64,000 bases of DNA from Aaosphaeria pasadenensis (GCA_022813625.1 JAKLMB010000010.1:868001-932000), one strand, 5' to 3'; numbered from the stretch's first letter, positions 24,123 to 35,543 are shown. Made by a program: numbers and translations. Notes: generated from the sequence alone by a model not told the origin.

Positions 24123-24972
24123 GGTCGCAATGAGTAAGGACTTCCTCAGCGATGAGATGCCCGCGAGGTCCTTAGGCTACACGACGAGGGGCTTCTGCCT
24201 TGTTAAGAGGAATAGCATATCCCTGCTATGCACACAGCACGGTGACATATGGTGGAGATTGGTAGCCTTGTGGGCACCCTAGGCAAAAGCCATTGACGCG
24301 ATCGCGATGTGCCATGCTTCTGCACCTTGATCCTCCCAACGTCATCGATGCTTAGAGAGATGTAACGACTTCGAAATTGATAACCATTTACAGTACACTC
24401 TTCCGAATTCTGTTATCGAAGGTGAACAACAACCTTTGATGATTTTGATCTCCAAACAATTGATTTACCTTAGAATCTCCATCCCACTTTACCATCGCAG
24501 ACGAAATTGCGATCCCGATGGATGAAGCTCCCCAGGAAATGTTTGACACGGGATCGTTCGTTTTGGCCCCATCCAAGAAACAAGCTTAAACCAATTAGGA
24601 AAATATCCTCGTCTTGGCGCGAGGTAATGCTGGTATAGTCGTCCGCATTTGTACGGCCTGCAGGTAAGCTGTCTGCCTTACGATGGAATTCACTGGACGG
24701 TTGATTAATTGTAAGCGTGCCGTTTAAGTTCTTGTCTTTCTATTTGCAGATTTGCTCTTGCCTGTGGCAGCGCAAGTCGCGATTCAAGGAAGCAGCCTAG
24801 ATTCGGATTCGGTGAAGGGGGAACCTATCTGTATCTGCTGCATCACCACCATACGTGGTACTGATCATCCAAGACATTTCCCAAATCGTGTGACCGTTTA
24901 CAAGAATTAACTTTGGTTCGATAAGTAACGCGGGATTGCCATCCTGGACCTCTGGCTCCTTCATCAACTCGC
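24123..24972. other. Intergenic region: 5' flank of GH72-like gene, 3' flank of MFS gene
   Basis: About 850 bp with no supported gene. It holds the upstream region of the GH72-like gene and the terminator side of the transporter. Confidence 0.5.
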
Positions 24973-26873
24973 CTAAACAACAGGCCCCCCTTTGGTTCTC
25001 AGCTTGCCGCCATACTTTTGAAGCACAACGATAATAACCATGGCGACCGCGACTATAATTGCCTGAATTCCAAAGCTCAGGCCGAATCCGCTTTTGACAC
25101 CCCAAGGCATTTGGAAATATCCCACGGCGAAACCAGCAATAACTGTGCACCGTTAGAAGTTATTTCACGAAAGGACTTGCAAAACAAACCTCGCGCAAAG
25201 TTCAAAAGACCGGACACTTCTGAACTGGCACTTCCATAGGAATCAAGTGCGTAGGCCGTGATCGCTACAGTCGCCAGCATGACTCCGAACACATACATTC
25301 CCCATCCCATGATGATTCCGGCGTAGCTTAGATGCTTCTCAAGCGTCTGGCCGACGATGATGAGTCCTGGGATCATGAAAGCTGCTGCGATGTAGTTTGT
25401 CACCAGTCTCGCCTCAGGTCTAAAGATACCGTTGTGCTTTCGGACGTAGCGATTGGCGATCCAGTCGTTGAAGACGTGGCCAAAGGCTTCACCCAGGGCG
25501 ACGGCAACGAGCGGAGTAAAATAGAGATATCCGACTGCTTTGGGACCAAAGCCGTAGCCTCCCGCCTCAGTCGGCGTCTCGAGAAGAATGGTGGAGGTAA
25601 TGTTAATTCCCACTGCCCACATGAAGGACATGGCACTATGCACGATGAGAATGTTTCCGTCCGATGGAGGCTTGGTACTTACTAGTATAGCATGGCCGGT
25701 ATGATGATAGGCTTTAGGAATGTTGACAGCAAACGCTTGCAGCAATGTCCTCCAGTCTTAAAGTAGCCCTTGTGGTTCTGGATCTGCCAGATTCCTACAA
25801 CACGCGACATGCGCGCAGCAAACGTCTGTGGTCGAGCTGGTTGCTGATCGATCGGTATGCCTCGCTCATAATATGTTTCGTCGCAGATCAGAATGATGAG
25901 CACCAAGTCGGCGCATCCCATTGCAAACACCAACCACATTACGGGGCGCCAGTCACCAACGCCGGCGATTATAAAGTTCGCGAAGAAAGGTCCTAGATAT
26001 GGCGACAGGATGAAAATAGCGACCCAAATTCCGAGCTTACGGGCATGTTCATGGAAGAAGAAGATGTCTTTAACACACGCCAATCCGACGACCTAGAAAC
26101 AATTAGCTTGAGGCTCCAAGCATTAAAGCATCATACTCACTTGATACGCCGTCAGAGTAAGACCCATCATAGCCCGGAATCCATAATAGACAGGAAAGCT
26201 ATCCGTGACGGCACAAGCAAGTGTGAAGAGTGTACCCGATAGTGTTGACCAGAACATCACAGGTGCTCGTCCCCACCAAGACGATATTACGATCCATATC
26301 AGGCCGCCGATGCCACTGCATTCTGTCAGCAGAAAGTCAGGGGACATGCTGCTCGCAACTCACAGCATCAGAACATTCAAATTGCCCGACTCATTGACCT
26401 TAGGAGGGGATAGTCCCCATTCCTTTCCTTGGAGGACGATCAAAGGTATACCAGCACCGCTACCATAGTCGCCGAGGAACGCCGTGGTAGAGATTACCAT
26501 CAACATCAAATGTTTTCGTGTCCATGACCAATTGAGTGGATCGTTCGGGTCTGCCGACGGTTGAGGAATTAGAACGGTGTGTCTACACAATCATCTATTA
26601 GCAGGGTACATCAATATCCGATCAAGCCAACCCCTGTCCTTAATTTCATCATCGGTGCCCACATCGAACATTCAATCCGCGAGGAAGCAAACCTAATACA
26701 TATCACCAGCAAACTTACCCATCTTTTGCAAGCTTAAGATTGCTGTATTGTCCCTTTTCCAAGTGTGCAGCGCCGGCATCAAGCAGGACGACGTCGGTTT
26801 CGTGACCAATCTCCTGTTCGTGAAGGACCCGCGTCGTTTCGATCTGATTGTCTTCGGCCTTTTGTTCAGCCAT
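24973..26873 (-). CDS. MFS transporter (DHA1-like drug/metabolite antiporter family)
   Basis: Six exons (26873-26719, 26582-26364, 26315-26141, 26092-25683, 25635-25190, 25142-24973) splice in frame to 524 residues. The hydrophilic N-terminus is followed by DPNDPLNWSWTRKH, the usual pre-TM1 motif of this fungal group. Then come LGIGGLIWIVISSWWGRAP (TM2 and the loop 2-3 motif A region), the TM4-TM5 stretch ILSPYLGPFFANFIIAG, a central loop with DETYYERG, and six more spans ending in IIVAVAMVIIVVLQKYGG. It is predicted to be in the plasma membrane and to move small organic molecules by proton exchange. The substrate is unknown. Confidence 0.88.
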
Positions 26874-28575
26874 CTCGAAGATTGGGACTGCGACTGAAGC
26901 AACTGAAGCAATGTGAAAAAGTAGAAAAATGGTTGAGAAAGTACAGCTTGAATGTAGCTGGCCGATCTATTTATCCCCAAAGCTACCCCATGGAACTCCA
27001 CGGACCCGGTAGTTACTTCACAATAAATTCAGGGCCAGACCCCTCATGCATACGTTGCATGAGGCATTCATTTTATTGGTTGGTTGAAGCTCGAGGGGCG
27101 TAAGGTCGACATTAGTACGACAATGATGGGCAAGCGATCGCCCGGCAAATATGCTTGACACTTTTGCCGACAACCTGGAGATGCAGCGCTACAGGTGCCA
27201 CAAGTGGAAAACCGCCGACCGACGGCTTGACTAAGCATTATATTGGTATAGCTGCGAAGAAGGACGCATGGAATCATTGTGGAGATGTGGGGTTACATGA
27301 TGATTTCAAAGTTGACGTCTGGAGATTGGTAGGGCTACGACGGATGTTCAATTGTAGGACGGGTACAAGCAATTTAGTGGCACCCTTCATATGCTGACGT
27401 TCTCGCCAGTATGAGAAGCTGTACGCTACACGGTTAGATCATATCCTCACGGAGACGCGACCTGTGCGCGCTCTACGGTAATCATCAGCGATCAGCTGGG
27501 AGGCTCTTAAGCTAAAGAACATTATGTGAGACAGATTTAGATGTACATACAGATACCACCAAATGCGCCATCAGTATAATCACTTTTCGATATGATGCAG
27601 ATGCCACCTGGGGCGATCATCTGGGGTAACAAGCTTTTGGTAGCGTGGGCGGCGCTAACCTTATCAGGACTAGCATCATGACATTCACTACATACTTCTA
27701 ATATCACCCATCGAAGGGAATTAGATACGGCTTCAAAAAAAGAGACACACAAACTGAATTCTAGTAGTTACGGAGAGTTATGCATACTCTTTTCAGCCAA
27801 TGGCATAATCTGTGAGGCGGCTCCAAGCGCGTTTGTGCTGAACGATCGCTGCACACTTTCACCCACCCGCTCTCTCACTCGTTCGCGGTGTTCTTCTTGT
27901 TCTGGTGAATCTGATCTCTAGAAATTATGTATACTTGATGATCTAGATATTTTTGAGGCAATTGCAAGCATACGGCGAGGTCTTTCTCAATAAGTGATGC
28001 AAACAATCACAGTGATGCACTCTCTTGCTGTCTACAATCATCAGCGCAAGATGTAATGAACGATTGCCTCCAAAAACCCGAATACAAATTGATCTGTTGA
28101 CCAAAAGAATTCTTCTCGAATGCTCTAGTTTAATTGAAAACCTCCCTCGCAATCTTCCTGGTGACCTCTCATTGGGTGAGTGGGCAGTCCCAGCCCCCCA
28201 GAAGGTGACTCTTCTCTTTCACTACAATCACTACAATCACTGCTGAGGCAACCATCCACCTGCGATCATAATAACGCAAGGAAACTCCCACTGACCACTT
28301 CCTAAGTGAGACTAGCCTTCTCTTGTCCCCTCTACCTATTTCTTCCTTTACTTAAACTCTCTTCCCCTCCAACCTCAACCTCAGCGACAGATACAACCTC
28401 GACGAAAATCAACCTTCAACTTACGCTTCTAGTCTCTTTGCTACCACAAGTCCTTATATACTCTATATACCATTGCAACCACGAGATCAGTTCAGTTTGA
28501 ACATTGACCTTTCGCCTATACCAATACACCTCACTTCTATATCTCACTTTCATCTTTCGCTTCCAAACCACCACC
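26874..28575. promoter_or_regulatory. Divergent intergenic region between MFS and polyglutamine genes
   Basis: These 1.7 kb hold no supported gene. A doubled CACTACAAT lies near 28219-28238. Pyrimidine-rich DNA and TATATA words (28455-28466) precede the start at 28576 by about 110 bp and may be the core promoter. Confidence 0.4.
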
Positions 28576-29971
28576 ATGCTCCAACGCAACTCCTCCACCA
28601 TCCGCCGCCAGGCCCGGTACACCTTGCTTGGAGCGCCATTCGTTCACGTATGTAATCCTGTCATCACTTCCTCTTCGTCGTGTCGTGTTGACTCGCTTGT
28701 AGAAACCATGGCAGAAGCCCTTCATCACCAGTCCACTTCGCCGCGACCAGAGCAAGCGGGCATTCACCCCCGGCGAGCTCCAGTGCTGGGAGCAGAAGAT
28801 GCAGGCCATTGGTGCCCGCGAGATCGCCCGCCGCCAGCAAGAAGAAGAGGCAGCAAAGCTGCACCTGGCACAGCTCGAGGCCATCAAGGAGCAGGAGAGG
28901 GCCGAGATGGCCAGAGTTCAGGAACAACAGCAGCAACAACAACAGCAGCAGCAGCAACAACAGCAACAGGAGCAACAGCAGCAAGAGAGGCAGTATGCCC
29001 TCCAACAAGTGGCATTCATGTCAGAAATGGCCACTAGGGCCTTCAACGCTCTCTACACTGCGGCCGATGAGGCTACCTTCCTGCAGCTCGCTCCTCACGT
29101 CATTGAGGAAGTCCTTCGCCCAGCATGCTCTCTCTTGTGGAACACCGCGCCCGTGTTCCACTTCGATGTTGGAGAACTTTGCTGGCCTCTGGCCATGATG
29201 GAAGAGATCAGCCAGAAGATCCGCGCTTGCCAGCAACCACCCGCCGCAGCATCAAGCCTCCTGGAGGCCATGGAGGTGTTTGCGAATATGCTGGGGACCG
29301 CTCAATCTCCCATCCTGTCTGCCGTCGCCGCCGCTCACTTCCCTGCCGTTGCCGACTTCCCTGCCGTCGCCCAACCCCAACAGATTTGCGTCCAAGAGAC
29401 GTACCAGACCGCGCCCTCCTTCACTCCGGAACCGGTCATGATCCAGAGCGTTCCCGACCAAGGTGGTTGCCAGCCCGCCATCAACTTCACGGATGCCAAA
29501 CCGGCACAAGAAGCCTCCTTCTCCTGCTTCACCTCCGCCAATCCACCTGCACAAAATGTGCTTGCACTCTCGTCACCACAGCTCCCTACGCCAGCCGCCA
29601 CCACTGGTACTACTCCCAATGCCACCGCAGGTGATGATGATGAGAAGGGGGGCGTCCTCGCTGCACTGTTTGCGGATTCTTACGAAGTCTCCGACCTGGT
29701 CGACCAGGTAGAAGAGAAGAAGAGACATTGCAGAGGCCCCACTTCCATACTCTGCGAGAGCCTCATGACCCTCCTCCAGAAGGTCGTTGACGGCGTCGCA
29801 GGCAAGCCGTTCATCATCACCGGCAAAGAGGCCGGGATGTACGGAGAGAGCGTGGTACGCCTTCACAAGGCGCTCCAGGGATTGTCTGGCCGCCATAAAG
29901 ATGCGGCCGAGACCAAGCGCCTTACCAGCAAGGTTCGCGAGGTCAGGCATTTCTTGGGAGTTTCTCCCTGA
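28576..29971 (+). CDS. Polyglutamine/coiled-coil protein of unknown function
   Basis: Exons 28576-28647 and 28703-29971 join in phase 0 over a 55-bp intron to give 446 residues. The start has a good context (CCACCATGC). Residues from about 55 to 125 are charged and helical (EIARRQQEEEAAKLHLAQL) and run into 15 glutamines, one Glu and four more Gln, coded by mixed CAA/CAG. A middle helical domain (ATFLQLAPHVIEEVLRPACS), a long Pro/Ala/Ser linker with the doublet HFPAVADFPAVA, and a C-terminal helical domain (LMTLLQKVVDGVAGKPFIIT to EVRHFLGVSP) follow. No known family is recognised. It may be a scaffold or transcription-associated protein, but that is a guess from composition. Confidence 0.8.
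28925..28984 (+). repeat. CAA/CAG trinucleotide tract (polyglutamine)
   Basis: Fifteen Gln codons, one GAG, then four Gln codons. Interspersed CAA and CAG would limit slippage compared with a pure CAG run. Confidence 0.95.
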
Positions 29972-30879
29972 GCAGCTCGGAGGAGAGACGGAGGAGATGA
30001 TGGAGGAAATGATGGTGTGATATGATGGAGTTCTCGAGATTTCTTTTCCTTTTGTTTTGGGCTGGCGTTTTATCTTACATCTTGCGCAGATTCCGCGGCA
30101 TGGCTAGGAGTCTTGTTTTGGTTCGACTTGATATTTCAAGAGGTTGCAGGCTAAAGTCTCCCTCTTTTGCGATAAATACCCTATAGATATTTCAAGAGGT
30201 TGCAGGCTAAAGTCTCCCTCTTCTGCAATAAAAACCCTATAAACTTTCAACTTCTCATGGATCTTTTAGTTTACAACAAGTGATAATGATTATATTACCG
30301 TGTCTGTAATTATACATCGACTCCCGTTAGAACTTTTTGATAATGTGAAGAATGATCACTCTTATTTGTAATGTACTCGCATTCAATATTCAAAACTCAC
30401 ATTTAAAAATAGACATGGGCAAAGTATGCGGTCTTTACTTTTCCCTTGTTTGTTTCTTGTGTCTTTTACATCTCTTTAAAAATTGACTTCAAAAATACAA
30501 GGAAACGCGCTTCAACCCAAGCTGCACTACAGGTCGCTACCAAAATCAGCAAGCCTACAGTTGACTTATATCGCGGATACGCGACAATGTAAAATAGTTG
30601 AACCCGTGAAGAGGCACAATAGGAGTTATTATCACGAAGCCAAGTCTTGGAATGTTGCAGCAATTGCCAATGGTAATCCGTTCCCCTACACGGTTACGGA
30701 TTCCGTGGGGGCCGACGCGCTTATATGTGGATCTCATAACCTTAATTGTACATCTTCAATCGTACATCGCACATGTTTATCCCAAGCCAAAAAGAAAAAA
30801 ATTTCAAACCGCAAAATACAATTTTCTCTCTACCACACGATCCCGAATATTCAGTCATTCCCACAAACCAATTGCAAAA
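29972..30879. other. Intergenic region with tandem duplication
   Basis: These 0.9 kb contain the 56-bp duplication, then AT-rich DNA and the upstream region of the gene at 30880. No supported gene. Confidence 0.5.
30130..30241. repeat. Tandem duplication, two copies of 56 bp
   Basis: Copy 1 is 30130-30185 and copy 2 is 30186-30241, directly adjacent. They differ at only a few positions (for example CTCTTTTGCG against CTCTTCTGCA). It lies about 160 bp past the stop of the polyglutamine gene, probably in or near its 3' UTR. Confidence 0.95.
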
Positions 30880-31738
30880 ATGCAGCGGTTATTTCGCACA
30901 CGCCCGCGCCTCGCCTTCGCCGCGACAGCAGTAGCAGGTACTTCGTGTACCGCTGCGGCGGCGTTGTATCTTAGGATACGCGATTGTCGGTTCGAACCAT
31001 TCGGCCCGGAGACAGATCGAATTTTCTTTGCGCATTCGTTGTTTAAGCAGACGAATCCCTGGAATAAGCCAATGTCGACGGATTCGTGTGTGCGGGAGGT
31101 CCCATTCGAGAGGCTGGATCAAGAGCTACTTGAGGATGCACGTGCGGGGGGCACGAAGCTTATTGAAAGGTTTACACAAGGGCTTTGGGGTGGTTCAGGT
31201 GAGGATTCATCTTTTAAGCTGATTTTTGAGGGGAGATGATATTAATGTTGATTGTTTGCGGGGTTAGGTTATGCGATTCAAAGAAGGATAATGGAGTTTA
31301 CGAAGAATGATGAGAACAAGGAGGATGTATGGTCCGAGGAAGACCTGCTCGCATGCAAATATTCACCAGGTACACATGAACTCCCCATCTGCGTCCCGCC
31401 TTGTTTTTCTAAATAGAATTGCTTATCTTTTGGCAGGAACATATCTCACAAACCACTTCCTGGTTCTCTCCAAGACACCAACGTCCATCATGTTGCGCGG
31501 GTGCTTCGACCCACATCACTCAACGCCAAGACCGGTGAATGTAGATAACCTTGTTGACTTGCAAGCTTATATCGACCAAGAGAAGAGAACTGCAGTTTTC
31601 AAGCTCCGTGCTGCGACGTTTGATGGGACGGAGGAGGCGAGCGACAAGGAGGATCCGTTTGGAGGCGTGGCTGGGTGGCTGCATAGGCAGTATTCTTCGT
31701 TGTTGGTTGAATCTGGGGCGCAGAATTGTATGATTTAG
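30880..31738 (+). CDS. Uncharacterised membrane-anchored protein (paralogue B)
   Basis: Exons 30880-31198, 31268-31369 and 31437-31738 splice to 240 residues. The basic N-terminus MQRLFRTRPRLAFAATAVAG leads into a short hydrophobic stretch (TAAAALYL), resembling a mitochondrial presequence or single anchor. The body repeats the order of motifs found in the gene at 8988-9800: FEPFG against FVPYD, FTQGLWGGSGYAIQRR against FCRGVWSGLGYAYQRR, LTNHFLVL against ITDHFEVV, and a C-terminal LHRQYSSLLVESGA against AHRLYTKLWMETA. Intron positions differ between the two, so the duplication is old. Function unknown. Confidence 0.82.
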
Positions 31739-32045
31739 AGTTAGTAGCATGTATTATTGTATATTAGATAGATGTATATTATTGTAGACTAAGATAGATG
31801 TACATTATTGTATGATAAGATAGATAGACATGTATTTTTGCATTAGGGCGCTTCCAGAGTTCAGCGCAGTGAAGGCACACCCTGCAAGGTAGAAGTAGTC
31901 AGTAAGCCTAGATAGGTACTCTGATTGTGTATTTGTTTGTATCTTTTATCACATGACCTTAGTCTTCTTTACATCTTCGCAGTAACTATTAAAGATGATA
32001 AAAGGGTAAAGAAAATTCATTTACTTCATCCAGATCTATGTAGCC
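31739..32045. other. Convergent intergenic region
   Basis: About 300 bp, AT-rich, made mostly of the 26-bp minisatellite and flanking sequence. No gene. Confidence 0.6.
31743..31830. repeat. Degenerate 26-bp minisatellite in 3' flank
   Basis: Two clear 26-bp units begin GATAGATGTA at 31767 and 31793, with a partial unit before and another after. It follows the stop of paralogue B directly, so it may lie in its 3' UTR. Confidence 0.8.
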
Positions 32046-33842
32046 CTACACAAACGGCAACACCAAATGACTAGGAGTCTCGCCACCAAGATGAACCGTA
32101 TGTCTCCCCTTATTCAACGAATGCTCATCGCTCCCAAAATTACTCACCCCAAAATTCCTCCCCGAAACCGTCAGCCTCAAACTCTCTCCCGCCTCATACT
32201 CAATCCCCATCGCCCAGATCCCAACATCCAGCCTCACAACCGTCCCCGGCGAAATCTTCTCCTCCTTCTCGTGCGGATGGAACGGCCAATGCGGATGCAT
32301 AGAGCGCGACTCGTCGATCGCGCGGTGGGACGCGCGCAAGATGCCGAGGGGGCCTTTGTACAGAACGACTTCCGTCTTCTCTTCGGGCTTCATTTCGTCG
32401 AAGGAGGTGATGGAGAGGTTTTTCCAGGGGATGTTGAGGTTGAGCATGGGGTGGCCTTGCTTGTCGAGTTTTTCGAGGAGCACGTAGATGTCGAGGTCGT
32501 CGTGGTCGGCGCAGGACATGTAGAGGACTGCTTTGGGGAGGCCGACGAGGCGCGTCGTTTGCGGGAAACGGTGCGTGAAGGTGGCGGATTCGGGGTGTTC
32601 GGAGTTGTAGGTGGTTTGTCCTGGGGTGGCAGGGGCGTCGAAAGAGAGTGTATTGTCGGATTGGAGGAAGAGCTTCTTGTATTGTGTTCTTGGGATGGGG
32701 AAGTCTTCCTCCACGATGTTCTCATACGATTGCGGGATCTGGTTGCCGAATCGTAGGACCGCCATTCTGACCCGTGGTGTTTGCAACCAGTCATTCTTCT
32801 TTCCATGGAGGAAGTGGTTGAAGAACGAATGTAATTCCTCATCTGCTTGAGGGTTTCCCCATAAGTCGTACCATTCTTGCCAAGGGTGCCATCGTAGCCA
32901 TTTGTCCTTGGTATTAACCTGTAGCCATGCGCGAATAGCACCCATACCATGCATCGTGTTCGTCCAAGTACCCGTTATGTACGTAGGCACATTGATCTTC
33001 CGCATCTCGGGCCGCTTATCATTCCACCACTCATTCGCCAGCGGATGTTGCTTGAACATCTCGCGGAAGCTCTCCATGCCATGTCTGCCTTTCAGCATGT
33101 ACTTCACGATGAGCTTATCGAACAAATCGCCCGCATATATTCCACCACGGGCAAACTGCTCACGGTACAAGTCACCGCAGCCCTCGAACGGAGCGATGGC
33201 TTTCAAAGAAGGCGGCTGTAACGCAGCGATGAACCACTGCGCGATTGCCAGGTGGGAATTCCCCGCCAATCCGACAGAACCGGTACACCACGGAAGTTTC
33301 GCAATCGCCTCGATACTATCGTATCCGTCCTCGGCCTCCTGCGTTCCCATGATTACCATGCGTCCATCACTATCGCCCGTCCCGCGCGTGTCGATGCTGA
33401 CGATCGCGTACCCGCGATCGACCCACACCGCGGGATCAAGCCCTTCGAACTTCTCAAGGCCGGAGAGGGTACCATCTGGGATTCCGAGGTTCCAAGGCGT
33501 CATCAGGCCGAGGGACATGATACCATTGAACTTCTTCCCAAATGGCGACCACATCAGCAGCGCTGGAACCTTTTCATCCGCGTCCGAGGCTGGCGGTGGT
33601 GGTCGGTATATATCAGCGTAGAGCTTCGTGCCGTCGCGCATTGTGATGGCGACATCGTGTTCCACGAGTATGCTTGACTTGAGAGGTTTTGAATTGGGAT
33701 GGGGACTTGTCCAGCCAGCGGGGAGTGTTTCTGAGCGCGGATTGAATTCTGTGTAACCACCACTACCAGGCTGAGGTGGGGATATTGGAACGATAGGGAC
33801 TTTGACGCCCTTGAAGTTGTTGTATTCCATTGTTTCACCCAT
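32046..33842 (-). CDS. CocE/NonD family serine hydrolase
   Basis: A single intronless frame of 598 residues. The start MGETMEYNN at 33842 is the first ATG before the conserved part; the frame runs open further upstream. The alpha/beta-hydrolase core shows VAITMRDGTKLYADIYRP, ALLMWSPFGK, RGYAIVSIDTRGTGDSDG and LAGNSHLAIAQW, where the nucleophile Ser sits near residue 197. The probable Asp is in SCADHDDLDIYVLL. The C-terminal jelly-roll (PepX_C-like: GTVVRLDVGIWAMGIEYEAG) is typical of the family. CocE/X-Pro-type enzymes split acyl esters or peptides. It shares a divergent promoter with the dioxygenase at 34443. Confidence 0.92.
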   Translation of the reverse strand: MGETMEYNNFKGVKVPIVPISPPQPGSGGYTEFNPRSETLPAGWTSPHPNSKPLKSSILVEHDVAITMRDGTKLYADIYRPPPPASDADEKVPALLMWSPFGKKFNGIMSLGLMTPWNLGIPDGTLSGLEKFEGLDPAVWVDRGYAIVSIDTRGTGDSDGRMVIMGTQEAEDGYDSIEAIAKLPWCTGSVGLAGNSHLAIAQWFIAALQPPSLKAIAPFEGCGDLYREQFARGGIYAGDLFDKLIVKYMLKGRHGMESFREMFKQHPLANEWWNDKRPEMRKINVPTYITGTWTNTMHGMGAIRAWLQVNTKDKWLRWHPWQEWYDLWGNPQADEELHSFFNHFLHGKKNDWLQTPRVRMAVLRFGNQIPQSYENIVEEDFPIPRTQYKKLFLQSDNTLSFDAPATPGQTTYNSEHPESATFTHRFPQTTRLVGLPKAVLYMSCADHDDLDIYVLLEKLDKQGHPMLNLNIPWKNLSITSFDEMKPEEKTEVVLYKGPLGILRASHRAIDESRSMHPHWPFHPHEKEEKISPGTVVRLDVGIWAMGIEYEAGESLRLTVSGRNFGVSNFGSDEHSLNKGRHTVHLGGETPSHLVLPFV

Positions 33843-34442
33843 GATTGAAGAAGACGACCAAAGCCTGAACAGAGCCTGGGAAACCCCCCGGTCTATATCA
33901 TCCCCTTGAGTTGTCAAGTTGAGGGGACGATGTTTTGGTCCGTTGTGGGGGAACACGGCACGCGGGGCATCTCGACCGAGCTTATTTCGAATCTGGGGAA
34001 CTTTTCATAAAAAGAACGCGTATGATGACACACTATTCGTGTAGTTGTGTCTAAGTTTCGTGCATCGCTTCGGTTCGTGAGGTTGTTCGCCGAACCGAGC
34101 CGGGCATTGGACCAATCAGGTTGATTCCATGGCCACCAAAAGATTCCGAACCGAACGCCCCATAGTAAATGATCGAAGTTGTATTGCAGAAGGGGTAGTT
34201 CATTCGATTGCCTCCCCATCGGCTCCACCATGAATGCGGGGAAAGATTCTGTAACTCGAGTGGAGCCTGTGTCGGTTCGGTTCGGTAAAGCTGGGACAAT
34301 GTGTTCATGTTGATCTCATGCACAGGCAGCATAGGCTGTTCAACACAGGTTATAAACCATATCCGGAGCTTGATCTGGTCTAAGCCAAGTGCACTACAAT
34401 TGCAACATCTTGAAAGCAACAAGAACAACAAACAGAGCAACC
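33843..34442. promoter_or_regulatory. Divergent promoter of hydrolase and dioxygenase genes
   Basis: 600 bp between the two starts. CGGTTCG/CGAACCG words occur at 34069-34077, 34091-34098, 34146-34156 and 34273-34285. The element ACCAATCAGGTTGATTCCAT lies at 34111-34130, preceded by ATTGG to form ATTGGACCAAT. A TATAAA box is at 34351-34356, about 90 bp before the dioxygenase start. Confidence 0.6.
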
Positions 34443-35543
34443 ATGGCAACTATCACGCAAACAGCTCCCTCTGTCATCAAGGCTTCTGGGGCTCTCAAGC
34501 CACAGCCATGCGGCCCAAACAAGCTCTTTGCCCAGGGCGACATCAAGTATGGCGATTGGAGAGATGAGCTTATTGAGAATGGTTTCACCGTTGTCAAAGG
34601 CGCTGTTCCACGCGAGCGTGCTGATAAGTATGCCGATGATATGATGACCTATCTCGAAGAATTGTAAGTCTTCGTCTCTACCACTCCACCAAGCCATAGC
34701 TAATCCAATTACAGCCAGGGAGGACTTGGTTTCAAGCGCGATGACCCCTCTACTATCAAAGAAGAGAACCTTCCCATCATCACCGAGAAGGGCATGTTGC
34801 TCGGGTACGGTGTCGCCCATGAGGACTTCACATGGTCCATTCGACAAGAACCCGGAGTCATCGAGGCTTTCGAGCGCATCTACGACACCCCAGACCTCAT
34901 CGTTTCCTTCGATGCCATCAACGTCGGATTCCCCAACCGCACAGACGTCAAGCCCAACACCCCATGGCCACACCAAGACCAGGATCCCGAGCGCCCTGGC
35001 TTCCGTTGCATGCAAGGCATCGTCAATCTGCTGCCAAACGGCGACAACGACGGCGGCTTGATCGTGTGCAAAGGCGCCCACCGCCTCAGCGAGGAATTCC
35101 ACGACGAGTTCCGCAACGAGCCTAACAAGATCTGGGCGTGGACGAATGAGTGGTACGGATTCACCAAGGAAGGAATGGCTTGGTTGGAGAAGAAGGGCTG
35201 CGAGTGGATCAAGGTGAACGCTGAGCCTGGCGACCTGCTGCTCTGGGATAGCCGCACGCCGCACTACAATCTCAGTGCTACTGGCAATACGCCTAGATTC
35301 TGTGCGTACACTTGCTACATGCCGGCTGTCGATGCGTCGCAAGAGGATCTCATTCGCAAGAAGCACGCGCTTGAGACGACGCAGAGCACCACGCATTGGC
35401 CAAACGCTCTTCATGTTGGGGGTATTCCGGTCATGAGGAATGGAAAGCCATGCCCTTATAACACGGGAAAGCCAAGGAAGCCAGTGAACCTGACAGAGAG
35501 GGGTATCAAATTGACTGGCGTGCCATACATCGCCGCCGCATAG
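34443..35543 (+). CDS. Phytanoyl-CoA dioxygenase (PhyH)-like Fe(II)/2-oxoglutarate oxygenase
   Basis: Exons 34443-34663 and 34715-35543 join to 349 residues. The start MATITQTAP follows CAACC. The family landmarks are GFTVVKGAVPRERADKYADD at the N-terminus, then WPHQDQDPE, whose HxD (near residues 160-162) is the iron-binding pair. LIVCKGAHR follows, then WDSRTPHYN with the distal His near 255, and TPRFCAYTC with the Arg for 2-oxoglutarate. The enzyme should hydroxylate or otherwise oxidise an organic substrate. Its position between a hydrolase, a Zn2Cys6 regulator and a transporter suggests a metabolic cluster. Confidence 0.92.

Noticed and set aside
28664..29008. Minus-strand frame coding a long polyleucine run
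   Set aside because: It is the antisense of the CAG/CAA tract of the polyglutamine gene and has no other support.
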